64,000 bases of DNA from Flavobacteriaceae bacterium 3519-10 (GCA_000023725.1 CP001673.1:2676342-2740341), one strand, 5' to 3'. Numbered from the stretch's first letter, positions 17,944-27,208 are shown. Notes: a model not told the origin generated them from the letters alone. Made by a program: numbers and translations.

Positions 17944-18597
17944 ATGAATAAGATTTTAGTATTTTTGATGTCGCTGATTTTGTATTCCTGTAACGGTCAG
18001 GAACCTAAGAAACCTATAACGAAAAATGTAAAAATGGATAAACAGAATTTAGAATATATCACCTTCGGTGGCGGATGTTTTTGGTGCGTGGAAAGTTGTT
18101 TTAATATGCTGAAAGGCGTCGATGCCGCAATTTCGGGCTACTCCGGCGGGCATAAAACGAACCCAACGTACGAAGAAGTCTGCACCGGCGAAACCGGCCA
18201 TGCTGAAGTGGTGGAAATTGCATACGACCCGAAAATCATTTCCTACGAACAGCTGATGGACGTTTTCTTCTTCCTTCACGATCCAACTCAGCTTAACCGG
18301 CAGGGAAATGACATCGGAACCCAATACCGCTCAGTAATTTTCTATAAAGACGAAGCTGAAGAAGCCAAAGCCGAAGCCGCATTGCAGGCCTCAGCAGCAT
18401 CGGGCAGATGGAATGGCAAGTATGTAACTGAACTCGCGAAATTCGAGAAGTTTTGGCCCGCAGAACAGTATCATCAGGGTTATTATAATGAGAATCCGAA
18501 CCAGCCTTACTGCAGCGCGGTGGTTGGCCCTAAAATCGCCAAATTCAAAAAACATTACGGCGAACTTGGTATGCTGGAACCTAAGACAGCGCAATAA
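17944..18597 (+). CDS. msrA: Peptide methionine sulfoxide reductase MsrA, lipoprotein form
   Basis: Reduces methionine-S-sulfoxide in proteins. From ATG 17944 the protein has 217 residues and begins with a lipoprotein signal MNKILVFLMSLILYSC (Cys16). The alternative ATG at 17920 would bury this signal. The catalytic motif GCFWC has Cys45 as nucleophile; FGGGCFWCVESCF and the downstream YSGGHKTNPTYEEVCTG, GHAEVVEI and GTQYRSVIF segments are standard for MsrA. The export signal places it in the periplasm or on the outer membrane, repairing envelope proteins. A terminator follows directly. Confidence 0.95.
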   Translation: MNKILVFLMSLILYSCNGQEPKKPITKNVKMDKQNLEYITFGGGCFWCVESCFNMLKGVDAAISGYSGGHKTNPTYEEVCTGETGHAEVVEIAYDPKIISYEQLMDVFFFLHDPTQLNRQGNDIGTQYRSVIFYKDEAEEAKAEAALQASAASGRWNGKYVTELAKFEKFWPAEQYHQGYYNENPNQPYCSAVVGPKIAKFKKHYGELGMLEPKTAQ

Positions 18598-18606
18598 GAA
18601 CATCAT

Positions 18607-18635
18607 AAAGCGGAGATTTTTCTTCGCTTTTTTTT
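18607..18635 (+). terminator. msrA terminator
   Basis: Arms AAAGCGGAGA and TCTTCGCTTT (one G-U pair), followed by a T run, 9 bases after the msrA stop. Confidence 0.82.
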
Positions 18636-18639
18636 GTGG

Positions 18640-18770
18640 AAGAACTTCGGGGCAATTTGCCGCGGATTTAAAATAGTTTAACGCCAGGCACGCAAAGATT
18701 TTCTAGATGCTGCATTATGGTGGACGCGAAGGCGCTTCGCATAGCTAAGTCTTAATAAAGTTCAGGCATA
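18640..18770. repeat. Possible degenerate CGCAAAG-type intergenic repeat remnant
   Basis: Noncoding stretch containing AACGCCAGGCACGCAAAGATT and, 40 bases on, GACGCGAAGGCGCTTCGC (an imperfect palindrome). These look like decayed copies of the CGCAAAG-containing repeats that I recall as frequent between genes in Chryseobacterium-like genomes. The assignment rests on general recollection, not a search. Confidence 0.3.
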
Positions 18771-18772
18771 AA

Positions 18773-18800
18773 AAAGCCCGCTGATTTTTCAGCGGGCTTT
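18773..18800. terminator. Terminator of the S46 peptidase gene
   Basis: Arms AAAGCCCGCTGA and TCAGCGGGCTTT with a 4-nt loop. The A run at its left flank gives a T run on the minus strand, so it ends the minus-strand peptidase transcript; it may also stop plus-strand read-through. Confidence 0.88.
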
Positions 18801-18816
18801 GATGTATTAAAAATAC

Positions 18817-20955
18817 TTATTTCACTAAAGTCATTTCACTGATCAAGTGACCCGCTTTACCGTATTTTTCGATAATCCAGAGAACCATTCTCACATCAAC
18901 GTTAATCGTTTTCTGCAATGCCGGGTCGAAGATAATATCGCCGCTCAGTGCTTCGCTATTTCCGTCGAACGCAAGACCAAGAAGGTGACCGTTTCCATCA
19001 AGAATTGGGGAACCTGAGTTTCCGCCGGTGATGTCGTTGTTTGAAAGGAAATTCACAGGCATGAATCCTTTTTTGTCTTTATACTGTCCGAAATCTTTAC
19101 GCTTCACAAGATCAAGGAAATCCTGCGGAAGATCGAATTCTTCATCACCTTTCTTGTATTTAGCTACCATTCCGTTGATTTCGGTGTAGTAGTTATTTTT
19201 CTGGTTGATACCTGCATAGTTTCTGTCGGTTCTTACCGGTAGAGTCTGCACAGATCCTGTGGTAAGTCTCATAGTTGAGTTTGCATCAGGGTAGAATGCG
19301 GTTTCCGGCTGCGATTTTCTTAAACCGTCAAGGAAGATTCTGCTGTTTGTGGCAAAAGCTTCATCCACTTTTGCATATTTTTCGCCTACCAGCTTTTGCT
19401 CATTTACATATCCGTTAGCCAGTTTCATCAATGGATCTGCATCAATTTTGAGGCGGTCCGGATTATTAAGAAAGTTTAAAGCAGATTCTTTCGTCGCAAA
19501 AATGGACGAATAAGCTACAGTAGGAAGCGCAGTAGCTTCTGCAGCAAATATCGCAGGTGAACCGTCATCCTTCTTAACACGCTGCTGGTAAAGACTTACC
19601 ATTGCGCTGAGCATATCGCCCTCCAATTTCGGGTTGAAGCCGTCGTACATTCTGTCAATCGCGTCTGAAACCTTAGTTTTCATCGCTGCCTGGCCTGCTG
19701 CATCCTGATCTGCGTAGGTTTTGAGCATAGAACCCAACTGATAGGCCACCATAATATATTTGGCGTTACGCTGCAGCTGCGAAGAATAATTTCTTTCTAC
19801 GTTTCGGTTCGAAATCTGCGCGTAGTTTGCTCTTAAATCGTTCAGAACGTTACCATATACCGCTTCATTTTCCGGTAGAAGTGCCCAAACTAAAAACTTG
19901 TCTTCTAACTTTCTTTTGTCAGCGATGGTTCCGTTTTTATTTACAGCGTCGATAGTACCCTGACGGTTTTTCCAGTAGTTAGCCACTGAAGCATACTGGG
20001 AAGCGTAATCTAATTTAGTAGCCTGGTCTGTATCCATGTGCTTTTTCATCACATCCATCGCAACTTTAGAAGCTTCTACCCAAGCCGGATAGTCTTTAGT
20101 TACCATCTGCTCAATGCCGTATGAAGTAAGGTAACGGTTCGTTCTACCCGGGAAACCAACAATCATTGTGAAGTCGCCCGGTTTATAACCTTTAAGTGAA
20201 ATCGGCAGTGAATGCTTTGGTTTCATCGGAACATTGTTCGGCGAATATTCTGCCGGGTTTCCGTTAGCGTCAGCATATACTCTGAATACAGAGAAATCTG
20301 CAGTATGTCTCGGCCACTCCCAGTTATCAGTGTCGCCACCGAATTTACCAAGTGCGTTTGGCGGAGTTCCTACCAATCTTACATCTTTAAAGTCCTGATA
20401 TACAAAGTAATAGAATTCGTTACCGTTAAAGAAATCTCGTACTACAACGGTGTATTTTCCGTTCTCGCCGTTTTCTGCCTGGATGGCTTTATATTCTGCA
20501 TCGATTACTGCTTTTCTTGCTTCGGCAGACATTCCTGAGTTTAGTTTAGAATTGATACGTTGTGTAGCATCATCCATTCTCACTAGAAATCTCACCGAAA
20601 GCCCTTTTGCAGGAAGCTCCTCGCTTTTTTTCATTGCCCAGAAACCGTTCGTTAAATGGTCTTTCTCAGGTGTTGAAAGCTCCGCAATCTGCCCGTAACC
20701 GCAGTGGTGATTGGTAAAAAGCAAACCTTCTTTTGAAACCATTTCTGCGGTACAACCGCCACCAAACTGCACGATTGCATCTTTAAGACTCGATTTGTTA
20801 ACCGAGTATATTTCTTCGGGAGTAAGCTTTAAGCCCTGTTTCTGAAGATCTACCCCGTTAAGTCTTTTAATCATTGTCATGAGCCACATTCCCTCATCGG
20901 CCTTCAGTTGAAGAAAGCTTAGTGAAAACGTCAGCAATAAAAATATTCTTTTCAT
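18817..20955 (-). CDS. S46-family dipeptidyl-peptidase, DPP7-like
   Basis: Serine exopeptidase that removes N-terminal dipeptides in the periplasm or at the surface, for peptide nutrition. 712 residues with a signal peptide (MKRIFLLLTFSLSFLQLKA). The catalytic His lies in TNHHCGYG (83-84), the Asp in the TDNWEWPRHTADF region, and the nucleophile Ser647 in GGNSGSP. In this family the residue 18 positions after the Ser decides specificity: Arg in Asp/Glu-specific DPP11, Gly in DPP7/DAP BII types. Here it is Gly665 in AFDGNSEAL, predicting preference for hydrophobic residues at P1. It is monocistronic with a strong terminator; the next gene upstream encodes a T9SS-secreted protein. Confidence 0.95.
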   Translation of the reverse strand: MKRIFLLLTFSLSFLQLKADEGMWLMTMIKRLNGVDLQKQGLKLTPEEIYSVNKSSLKDAIVQFGGGCTAEMVSKEGLLFTNHHCGYGQIAELSTPEKDHLTNGFWAMKKSEELPAKGLSVRFLVRMDDATQRINSKLNSGMSAEARKAVIDAEYKAIQAENGENGKYTVVVRDFFNGNEFYYFVYQDFKDVRLVGTPPNALGKFGGDTDNWEWPRHTADFSVFRVYADANGNPAEYSPNNVPMKPKHSLPISLKGYKPGDFTMIVGFPGRTNRYLTSYGIEQMVTKDYPAWVEASKVAMDVMKKHMDTDQATKLDYASQYASVANYWKNRQGTIDAVNKNGTIADKRKLEDKFLVWALLPENEAVYGNVLNDLRANYAQISNRNVERNYSSQLQRNAKYIMVAYQLGSMLKTYADQDAAGQAAMKTKVSDAIDRMYDGFNPKLEGDMLSAMVSLYQQRVKKDDGSPAIFAAEATALPTVAYSSIFATKESALNFLNNPDRLKIDADPLMKLANGYVNEQKLVGEKYAKVDEAFATNSRIFLDGLRKSQPETAFYPDANSTMRLTTGSVQTLPVRTDRNYAGINQKNNYYTEINGMVAKYKKGDEEFDLPQDFLDLVKRKDFGQYKDKKGFMPVNFLSNNDITGGNSGSPILDGNGHLLGLAFDGNSEALSGDIIFDPALQKTINVDVRMVLWIIEKYGKAGHLISEMTLVK

Positions 20956-21014
20956 TTATAAATTATTTAATCTGGCTAAAATATGAAATTCATTTTTCAA
21001 TTTTGGTTTTTTGC

Positions 21015-21046
21015 ACAAAAAAATGGATGAGGCAACCTCATCCATT
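21015..21046 (-). terminator. Terminator of the T9SS-secreted protein gene
   Basis: Perfect 11-bp arms AATGGATGAGG / CCTCATCCATT with a 3-nt loop. The adjacent A7 run on the plus strand is the T run for minus-strand transcription. Confidence 0.88.
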
Positions 21047-21067
21047 CATTTACTCATAATAGTTTGA

Positions 21068-22432
21068 CTATTTTTTAATCAGCTTGGTGTTTTCTACAGC
21101 ACCACCACCGTAATAAACCTGCAACATGTAAGTTCCTTTAGCTAAAGAAGACACATTGATCTGGTTTCCGGCTTTGAAAGACTGCACTTTCTTACCTGAC
21201 ATATCAATAACCGTAATGTTTTCGATTTTCTTGTTTGAAGAAACGGTAACAACATCAACTGCCGGGTTTGGATATACTTTTAATGAAGATTTCACTGCAT
21301 TATCAGAAGTTCCTAATGCTAAGTTACCGACAAATTTCATAATACCTTCTGTTGCAGTTGGTCCATCACTGAACTGACCTGCCCAACCTGTAGTAGGATT
21401 CAGAAAGGCAACTTTTCCTCTTTGCTCGCCTGAATCAATCTCAATCCAGGTAAGTCCGCCATCCGTAGAATAGGAAGAACCCATCCATTGAGGTCTTGGT
21501 TCCGCTAATGTCCCCGGATTAGCACCAGTAGATACATATGTGCTTACTGTTCCCGGAACATAGGTGATATCACCAAAATACCACGGTCCTGTTGGGGATA
21601 TTGGATCCCCCCAAGTCATTCCGCCATCAGTGGATTTATAAAGAGACGCTGTAGTAGTTGAAGGTAATGCGGCACCGTCAACCGCGATAAGAAGACCATT
21701 GTCTGCATCCTGAAATGCAAATGAGCCTGAAGATCCCGCTTGAGTTGCGCCACCAAAATCAAGTACCGGGGAATATCCCGCCATCCAGGTATTACCACGG
21801 TCTAAAGATTTTAAGATACGGCCGGTATCAGTTCCGATCCAAATAATGTCTCCAACAACTTCTTTTAAACCAACATAACTGTAGTCACCTTCAGAAGCAG
21901 GTCGTCCCGGTACCAGAGTCCACGTAGTTCCGCCATTAGTGGTTTTATACATTTCGAAAAAACCATCTGGAAGTGGGTCACCTGCGGTCCAACCTTCGTT
22001 AGCATTCCAGAAATGTATTTGGTTTGCAAATGACGGCGTGTTATACGCAACAGCTTGCTGCGTCCAGGACGTACCACCATTCGTCGTCTTCCAAATTCTA
22101 TTCGGATTTGCTCCAGCCTGTCCCGTTCCCGCTGTTAAGACCCACGCCGTATTGGCGTCAACGGCAGTAAGATCAGAGATTAGTGCGTTATTGCCAATGT
22201 TCGTCAAGGTTGTAGCTGTCCATGTAGCTCCACCATTTATAGTTCTTCCAACAATCTTCGGATAGGAAGTTGCAGTTGGACCATAAGCAAATGTCCAAAC
22301 GACATTTGCATCTACGATGTCAATCTCGTCGACTCCACTATTAAGTGGGAAATTTGTCGCCTGTGGCACCCAGCTTTGTGCTTGGGAAGCCATTGAAACC
22401 AGCGCAAAGCCAGTAAGTAAAAGTTTTTTCAT
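21068..22432 (-). CDS. T9SS-sorted Ycf48/BNR-repeat secreted protein
   Basis: A 454-residue exported protein with signal peptide MKKLLLTGFALVSMASQAQS. The body carries about six Asp-box-like repeats (ING-GATW, TTNGGTSW, TTNGGTTW, SLDRGNTW, STDGGMTW, STDGGLTW), typical of a Ycf48/sialidase-like beta-propeller. The last 75 residues (LKVYPNPAVDVVTV to YMLQVYYGGGAVENTKLIKK) are a type A T9SS sorting domain, so the protein should be secreted across the outer membrane and attached or released. No sialidase Arg/Asp active site is recognisable, so the enzyme name is not justified; a binding or adhesion role is inferred. The divergent neighbour is tolC-like. Confidence 0.9.
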   Translation of the reverse strand: MKKLLLTGFALVSMASQAQSWVPQATNFPLNSGVDEIDIVDANVVWTFAYGPTATSYPKIVGRTINGGATWTATTLTNIGNNALISDLTAVDANTAWVLTAGTGQAGANPNRIWKTTNGGTSWTQQAVAYNTPSFANQIHFWNANEGWTAGDPLPDGFFEMYKTTNGGTTWTLVPGRPASEGDYSYVGLKEVVGDIIWIGTDTGRILKSLDRGNTWMAGYSPVLDFGGATQAGSSGSFAFQDADNGLLIAVDGAALPSTTTASLYKSTDGGMTWGDPISPTGPWYFGDITYVPGTVSTYVSTGANPGTLAEPRPQWMGSSYSTDGGLTWIEIDSGEQRGKVAFLNPTTGWAGQFSDGPTATEGIMKFVGNLALGTSDNAVKSSLKVYPNPAVDVVTVSSNKKIENITVIDMSGKKVQSFKAGNQINVSSLAKGTYMLQVYYGGGAVENTKLIKK

Positions 22433-22725
22433 AATATTTAAAATTGAATGATTTCGTGTAAAATTATACTAATTAAGAATTAAATGCAAATAATTTTATC
22501 ATTATTTTGCCGGATACGAGTATTTGATGCTATAAACGCTATTACACCTTTACCCGATATATACGTTAAAAGCTGGAGTTTGGCTGATACATGTCCTTAT
22601 AACAGCATAACAGAAACTGAAGATGAATACCATCCGTTTATACGTAAATTTCAAATTTCAGAGTCCGGTTAGATTGCTCATGTAACATTTAATGGAAACT
22701 GACGTCTTATCCTTTAAAATTAATA

Positions 22726-24075
22726 ATGAAGAGATCTGCTGCAGTTTTTCTGGTTTTACTTTCAGCCTCCACTTTCGCCCAGAAAAAATGGACACTTCAG
22801 GAATGTGTGAATTATGCCCTCGAAAATAACCTGACAGTAGTTCAGAATAATCTTAATACTAAAATTCAGGAGTATTCACTTCAGATCGCCAAAAACCAGT
22901 TTCTGCCATCCGTAAGCGGTAACATCAGCAATAATGCTTCCTTCGGACAGGGCCGCGACGTTTTCGGAAACACGAACAGGAACGATAATTTCAGTAACAG
23001 TGCAAGTGTAGGCGCAGACATTCTGCTATTCAATTACGGTCGACTGGAAAAAAATGTAAGGCGCACAGAATTTGAAGTAGAAGCCAGCAAATACGATGTT
23101 GAACGCATTAAGAACGACATTTCGCTGCAGATTGCGCAGCAATATTTATCTGTGCTGCTTAACCGCGAAATCGCAAAAATATCGGCCAGCGCACTTGAAA
23201 ATGCTGACCGACTTTACCGCCGCGCAAAAATTACCACAGAAGTGGGCACCACCCCACAAACTATTCTGGCAGAGGCTGAAGCGGCACTGTCGCGCGAAAA
23301 GCAGAATGTGAAAACCGCAGAAATAAACACCAACCGAAGCCTTTTCGCGCTTGCTATGCTGCTGCAACTTGAGGATTATAAGAATTTCGACGTCCAGAAT
23401 GTACCTGTAAACGATGTGCTTGATGCACCACTGTTTACTGCCGAGGACGTGATTGGAAAAGCCTACGAAAACCAGCCACAGATCAGAGCTGCTGAAAGCC
23501 GCATTAAATCTGCTGAAGCCCAGACCGAAGTTACCGAAACCGCTTTCTGGCCAACCGTCTCCGCAACGGCCGGCATTGGAAGTTCATATTTTAATTCGCT
23601 TGTCACAAATTATGCAGGAGTAGATATCAACGGAAATCCGATTAACGAAAGTGGATTCTTCCGCCAGTATAAAGACAATTTCGGGCAGCAGCTCGGACTG
23701 TCCGCTAACATTCCAGTTTTTAACAAAGGCATCACGAAACTTCAGGTAGAACAGTCGAAAATCAACGAAGACATCGCCAAAATTGCCTTGCAGCAGCAAA
23801 AGCAGGAGGTTTTACAGAATGTGCAGCAGGCTCAGTTTGATGCCGAAAGCAATTATGCAGCATACCTTGCAGCAACGGACGCCGAAAGAAGTTCACGGCT
23901 CGCACTGGATTTCGCTGAGAAAAGTTTCGAGGCCGGACGTTCCACAATTTATGACCTAAACAGTGCGCGAAATAATTTTGCCAATGCTCAGGGATCCGTG
24001 GCTCAGGCTAAATACAACTATCTTTTCAGTATGAAACTGCTTAATTTCTATGCCGGAATTCCTTTAAGTCTTTAA
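22726..24075 (+). CDS. TolC-family outer-membrane efflux channel protein
   Basis: 449 residues with signal peptide MKRSAAVFLVLLSASTFAQ and two long helical repeats (about 20-215 and 230-440), each containing the alternating A/N/Q-rich coiled-coil pattern of TolC/OEP proteins (for example QQYLSVLLNREIAK and KINEDIAKIALQQQKQEV). Such trimers form the outer-membrane exit duct for RND/MFP pumps or type I secretion. No pump or adaptor gene is adjacent, so the partner is elsewhere. The 293-base upstream gap shared with the T9SS gene shows no clear promoter box. Confidence 0.9.
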   Translation: MKRSAAVFLVLLSASTFAQKKWTLQECVNYALENNLTVVQNNLNTKIQEYSLQIAKNQFLPSVSGNISNNASFGQGRDVFGNTNRNDNFSNSASVGADILLFNYGRLEKNVRRTEFEVEASKYDVERIKNDISLQIAQQYLSVLLNREIAKISASALENADRLYRRAKITTEVGTTPQTILAEAEAALSREKQNVKTAEINTNRSLFALAMLLQLEDYKNFDVQNVPVNDVLDAPLFTAEDVIGKAYENQPQIRAAESRIKSAEAQTEVTETAFWPTVSATAGIGSSYFNSLVTNYAGVDINGNPINESGFFRQYKDNFGQQLGLSANIPVFNKGITKLQVEQSKINEDIAKIALQQQKQEVLQNVQQAQFDAESNYAAYLAATDAERSSRLALDFAEKSFEAGRSTIYDLNSARNNFANAQGSVAQAKYNYLFSMKLLNFYAGIPLSL

Positions 24076-24093
24076 TAGAGGATTTATAAGAAA

Positions 24094-24684
24094 ATGTCGA
24101 TCAGCAATCTGGAAAAATATCTTCCTGAAAACACCTTGCCTTATCTGAAGAAGTGGTTCGGATCACATTCGATCCATATCAGGATCACGCGGGGACGTAA
24201 TTCCAAACTCGGAGATTACCGGAGAATGCCTGATCAGTCGCATAAAATCACGATCAATTCTACGCTGCAACCGCAGCTTTTCTTTTTTGTGCTCACGCAT
24301 GAACTTGCACACCTGATTGCTTTTGCAGATTTCGGACACCGCATTTCGGCGCACGGGCAGGAGTGGAAACAAACATTCCGAGAGATGCTGCTAGAAAGCC
24401 TCCCGGTTTACGAAGATGACCTGAAACCCGTGATTTTGAATTATGCAAAATCGCCAAAAGCCAACTTCATGTCGAGCCCCGAACTCGTAAAATATTTCCA
24501 CATCGAAAATTATGAAGATGAATCTTCGTACATCGAGGATCTCGAGCCCGGCGCTCTTTTCGTTTACCGCAAAGAGCGCTACAGGCTTGAAGAGAAGCGT
24601 AAAAAAAACTATCTTTGTACTAACCTTGGAAGCGCCAAAAAATATGTCTTCAGGCCACTTGCAAGGGTAGAAAAAATAAACTAA
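24094..24684 (+). CDS. SprT-like zinc metalloprotease-fold protein
   Basis: 196 residues, cytoplasmic. His69-Glu70-x2-His73 (THELAHLIAF) and a following GHRISAHGQEW (81-91, third ligand probably His87) give the SprT-like zinc site. A C-terminal beta region (LEPGALFVYRKERYRLEEKR) occupies the position of the family's zinc-ribbon but contains only one Cys (CTN), so a ribbon is absent. Eukaryotic Spartan cleaves DNA-protein crosslinks; the bacterial role is unproven. The stop is 2 bases before the start of the guanylyltransferase gene, indicating co-transcription. Confidence 0.85.
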   Translation: MSISNLEKYLPENTLPYLKKWFGSHSIHIRITRGRNSKLGDYRRMPDQSHKITINSTLQPQLFFFVLTHELAHLIAFADFGHRISAHGQEWKQTFREMLLESLPVYEDDLKPVILNYAKSPKANFMSSPELVKYFHIENYEDESSYIEDLEPGALFVYRKERYRLEEKRKKNYLCTNLGSAKKYVFRPLARVEKIN

Positions 24685-24686
24685 AT

Positions 24687-25769
24687 ATGTCTAAATCAAA
24701 TAATTACTGCGTAATTATGGCAGGAGGAATCGGCAGCAGATTCTGGCCAATGAGCACACAGAAATATCCAAAACAATTCCAGGATATATTGGGCACCGGA
24801 AGAACGATGATACAGCAGACTTTCGACAGAATCAGCCAAATTGTCCCCGTAGAAAATATATATGTAATTACCAATAAAGAATATATCTCCCTTACCGAGC
24901 AGCAGCTCCCCGAACTCAGTTTGGAGAATATCGTCGGCGAACCGATGATGAAGAACACGGCAGCCTGCAATATTTACATGGCGAATAAAATTGCGGCCAA
25001 AAACCCCGATGCCAATATGATCGTTTTGCCTGCTGACCACCTTATTCTCAAAGAAAATGTGTTCCTCGAAAAAGTTCAGCTCGCCTTCGGTCTTGCTGAA
25101 AAGAACGATTACCTGATCACACTCGGTATCACCCCGACGCGTCCTGACACAGGCTTCGGTTATATACAGTTTCTTGAGAAAAAAGATTCTGATTATTTTA
25201 AGGTGAAAACTTTCACTGAAAAACCAAATGCTGAAATCGCGAAAAGCTTCATCGAAAGCGGCGACTTTTTGTGGAATGCCGGTATTTTTGTCTGGAATGT
25301 AAAGTCGATCCTTTCGGCGTTTGAACATCATTTGGAGGAAATGGCGCAGCAGTTTGTGAGTTGCGATTATAATTCAAAAGACGAAGAAACCTGCATTGAG
25401 ACCATTTATCCGAAAGTGGCTAAGATCTCAATTGATAACGGCATCCTCGAAAAAGCCAAGAATGTCTATGTAATTCCGGCTGATTTAGGCTGGAGCGATC
25501 TCGGAACCTGGACTTCAGTTTACGAAAACTCCGCAAAAGATGACGACCGAAACGCGATCCAGTCGAAACATATTCTCACCTATAATTCAAAGGGAAACAT
25601 CATCCAGTTCAAGAACAAGAATAAAGCAGCCATTATTGATGGCCTCAAAAACTTTATCATCGTCGATACGGAGAAAGCATTATTGATTTGCCCGCGTGAT
25701 AACGATCAGCTGATTAAGGATTATATTCACGACCTTAAAACCCAGAAAAAAGGCGATAAGTTCTTATAA
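24687..25769 (+). CDS. Mannose-1-phosphate guanylyltransferase
   Basis: Makes GDP-mannose from mannose-1-phosphate and GTP for glycan synthesis (cytoplasm). 360 residues with the nucleotidyltransferase signature MAGGIGSRFWPMSTQKYPKQF (10-30, cited by its ends MAGGIGSRFW and PKQF), VLPADHLI (about 113), and FTEKPNAE and WNAGIFVW (about 175-200) with KISIDNGILEKA (about 250), all typical of the ManC/CpsB nucleotidyltransferase domain. The isomerase half of bifunctional ManC is absent, so it is the monofunctional type. It is co-transcribed with the SprT-like gene and convergent with a glycosyltransferase gene. Confidence 0.92.
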   Translation: MSKSNNYCVIMAGGIGSRFWPMSTQKYPKQFQDILGTGRTMIQQTFDRISQIVPVENIYVITNKEYISLTEQQLPELSLENIVGEPMMKNTAACNIYMANKIAAKNPDANMIVLPADHLILKENVFLEKVQLAFGLAEKNDYLITLGITPTRPDTGFGYIQFLEKKDSDYFKVKTFTEKPNAEIAKSFIESGDFLWNAGIFVWNVKSILSAFEHHLEEMAQQFVSCDYNSKDEETCIETIYPKVAKISIDNGILEKAKNVYVIPADLGWSDLGTWTSVYENSAKDDDRNAIQSKHILTYNSKGNIIQFKNKNKAAIIDGLKNFIIVDTEKALLICPRDNDQLIKDYIHDLKTQKKGDKFL

Positions 25770-25781
25770 GGCGAATTCGTT

Positions 25782-26753
25782 TTAGGGATAAATTTTTGAG
25801 ATTATCTGCTGAATATCAATCTCATGCAGACACGCCCAGTCGCCACGGTAACATGGCCTGTCGCCAAAAACCGAACACGGCCTGCACGTAAGATCTTTTA
25901 TCTGAACGGTATCTTCCTCAATCTGCCCATAGCCAAGAAAACCGGCAAAAGGGTGCGTTGAACCCCAAACTGAAACGCAGCGTGTACCGACCAGACTTGC
26001 AAGATGCATGTTGGCGGAATCCATCGAAATCATTGCCTCAAGGCTGGCTATTTTGTGCAATTCCTGTTTCAGGCTAAGTTTTCCGGCAAGATTTTCGGAG
26101 TTCGGAATCTGTGCCGTCCATTCGTTGAGTTTTTCCACTTCTGCGGCGCCACCACCGAAAAAGTAGATTTTAGTTTTTGCTGACAGAATTTTCGCGAGTT
26201 CAAACGACTTGTCGAGTGGCAGCATTTTCCCCGCATGTTGGGCAAATGGCGCGATACCTATTCCACTCTTCACACCCGAAACCGTGCGGAAACGGTGCGA
26301 TAATTCCACTGAAAAACCCATCTCACGAAATACATCTGCATAGCGCTCTGTATTGTGTTTGAGTGGTTGTTTTTCAATATTCCAAATGTTGGTGAGTTGC
26401 TCTTTGTCGTCTTTGCCTTTATCGATCACATGCACGGCATGCCCTTTTCGCCTGAACGCGCGGCTTAGGATTTTGGTGCGGATCACATCATGTAGATCTG
26501 CGATACAGTCGGGTTTAAATTCGGATTTGAGTTCTTTTGCAAGTTTACGCATACCAAAAAAACCCTTGTATTCATCGATATTGATGCCTTTAAATGTAAA
26601 ATTCGGAATTCCCTCAAACAAGTCGCGGAAATTTTCGCGTGAAAGAAATACGATGTGGACGTCAGGATTCTGCTGAATAAACTCCGTAAAAACGGGAACC
26701 GTCATTGCAACATCTCCAAAAGCCGAAAAACGATATGCTAAAATTGTTTTCAA
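25782..26753 (-). CDS. Glycosyltransferase family 9 (heptosyltransferase-like)
   Basis: 323 residues. The start RFSAFGDVAMTVPVFTEF is the classic family-9 N-terminus, and ISMDSANMHLASLVGTRCVSVWGSTHPFAGF (around 240-270, given by its ends ISMDSANMH and GSTHPFAGF) is the C-terminal donor-binding motif. Family members transfer ADP-heptose or related sugars to the lipopolysaccharide core on the cytoplasmic face. The actual donor in Bacteroidota is uncertain. The C-terminal cluster CRPCSVFGDRPCYRGDWACL is Cys-rich. The start overlaps the end of sufE by 4 bases, an unusual but common-looking coupling in this group. Confidence 0.88.
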   Translation of the reverse strand: MKTILAYRFSAFGDVAMTVPVFTEFIQQNPDVHIVFLSRENFRDLFEGIPNFTFKGINIDEYKGFFGMRKLAKELKSEFKPDCIADLHDVIRTKILSRAFRRKGHAVHVIDKGKDDKEQLTNIWNIEKQPLKHNTERYADVFREMGFSVELSHRFRTVSGVKSGIGIAPFAQHAGKMLPLDKSFELAKILSAKTKIYFFGGGAAEVEKLNEWTAQIPNSENLAGKLSLKQELHKIASLEAMISMDSANMHLASLVGTRCVSVWGSTHPFAGFLGYGQIEEDTVQIKDLTCRPCSVFGDRPCYRGDWACLHEIDIQQIISKIYP

Positions 26754-27169
26754 GCCTTCAGTTGATAAGCGACAGCGTAGAACTTAATTTGCTTGGTCAT
26801 TGCCATCAGCCCGTTTGCACGCGACGGCGACAGAAATTCCTGCAGCCCGATTTCGGAGATAAAAGCAAAGTCGGAATCTAGGATTTCCTGGGTGGAATGC
26901 CCACTGTAAATTGAGACGAGCAGAGAAACAATTCCTTTCGGCAGAATACCGTCGGAATCTGCGTTAAAGAATAATTTGCCGTCACGGTATTCAGCATCGA
27001 TCCAGACCTGAGACTGACAGCCTTTGATTAGATTTTCGTCTGTTTTTCGGGCACTGTCGAGGCCTTTCAGTTCTTTTCCGAGGTCGATAATATATTCGTA
27101 TTTCTGTTCCCAATCCTCAAGAAATGCAAATTCCTCTACAATTTCCTGCTGTTTTTCTTTGATCGTCAT
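26750..27169 (-). CDS. sufE: SufE-family sulfur acceptor protein
   Basis: 139 residues, cytoplasmic. SufE accepts persulfide sulfur from the cysteine desulfurase SufS and stimulates Fe-S cluster assembly. Seen: the KTDENLIKGCQSQVWIDAEY loop with the sulfur-accepting Cys51, and the later GIVSLLVSIYSG and EIGLQEFLSPSRANGL segments typical of the family. No other suf gene is in the window. It overlaps the glycosyltransferase-9 gene by 4 bases; the pairing looks like positional coupling rather than a shared pathway. Confidence 0.94.
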   Translation of the reverse strand: MTIKEKQQEIVEEFAFLEDWEQKYEYIIDLGKELKGLDSARKTDENLIKGCQSQVWIDAEYRDGKLFFNADSDGILPKGIVSLLVSIYSGHSTQEILDSDFAFISEIGLQEFLSPSRANGLMAMTKQIKFYAVAYQLKA

Positions 27170-27208
27170 CTTTAAGATTCACTTTGTGCAAAGATAAGGA
27201 TTTCGCTT

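Noticed and set aside
22484-22672. 62-codon frame in the 293-base gap between the T9SS gene and tolC-like gene
   Set aside because: No family pattern, no promoter or operon context, and the composition resembles AT-rich intergenic sequence.
24696-25331. 211-codon minus-strand frame over the guanylyltransferase gene
   Set aside because: Antisense shadow of a gene with clear nucleotidyltransferase motifs; no independent support.
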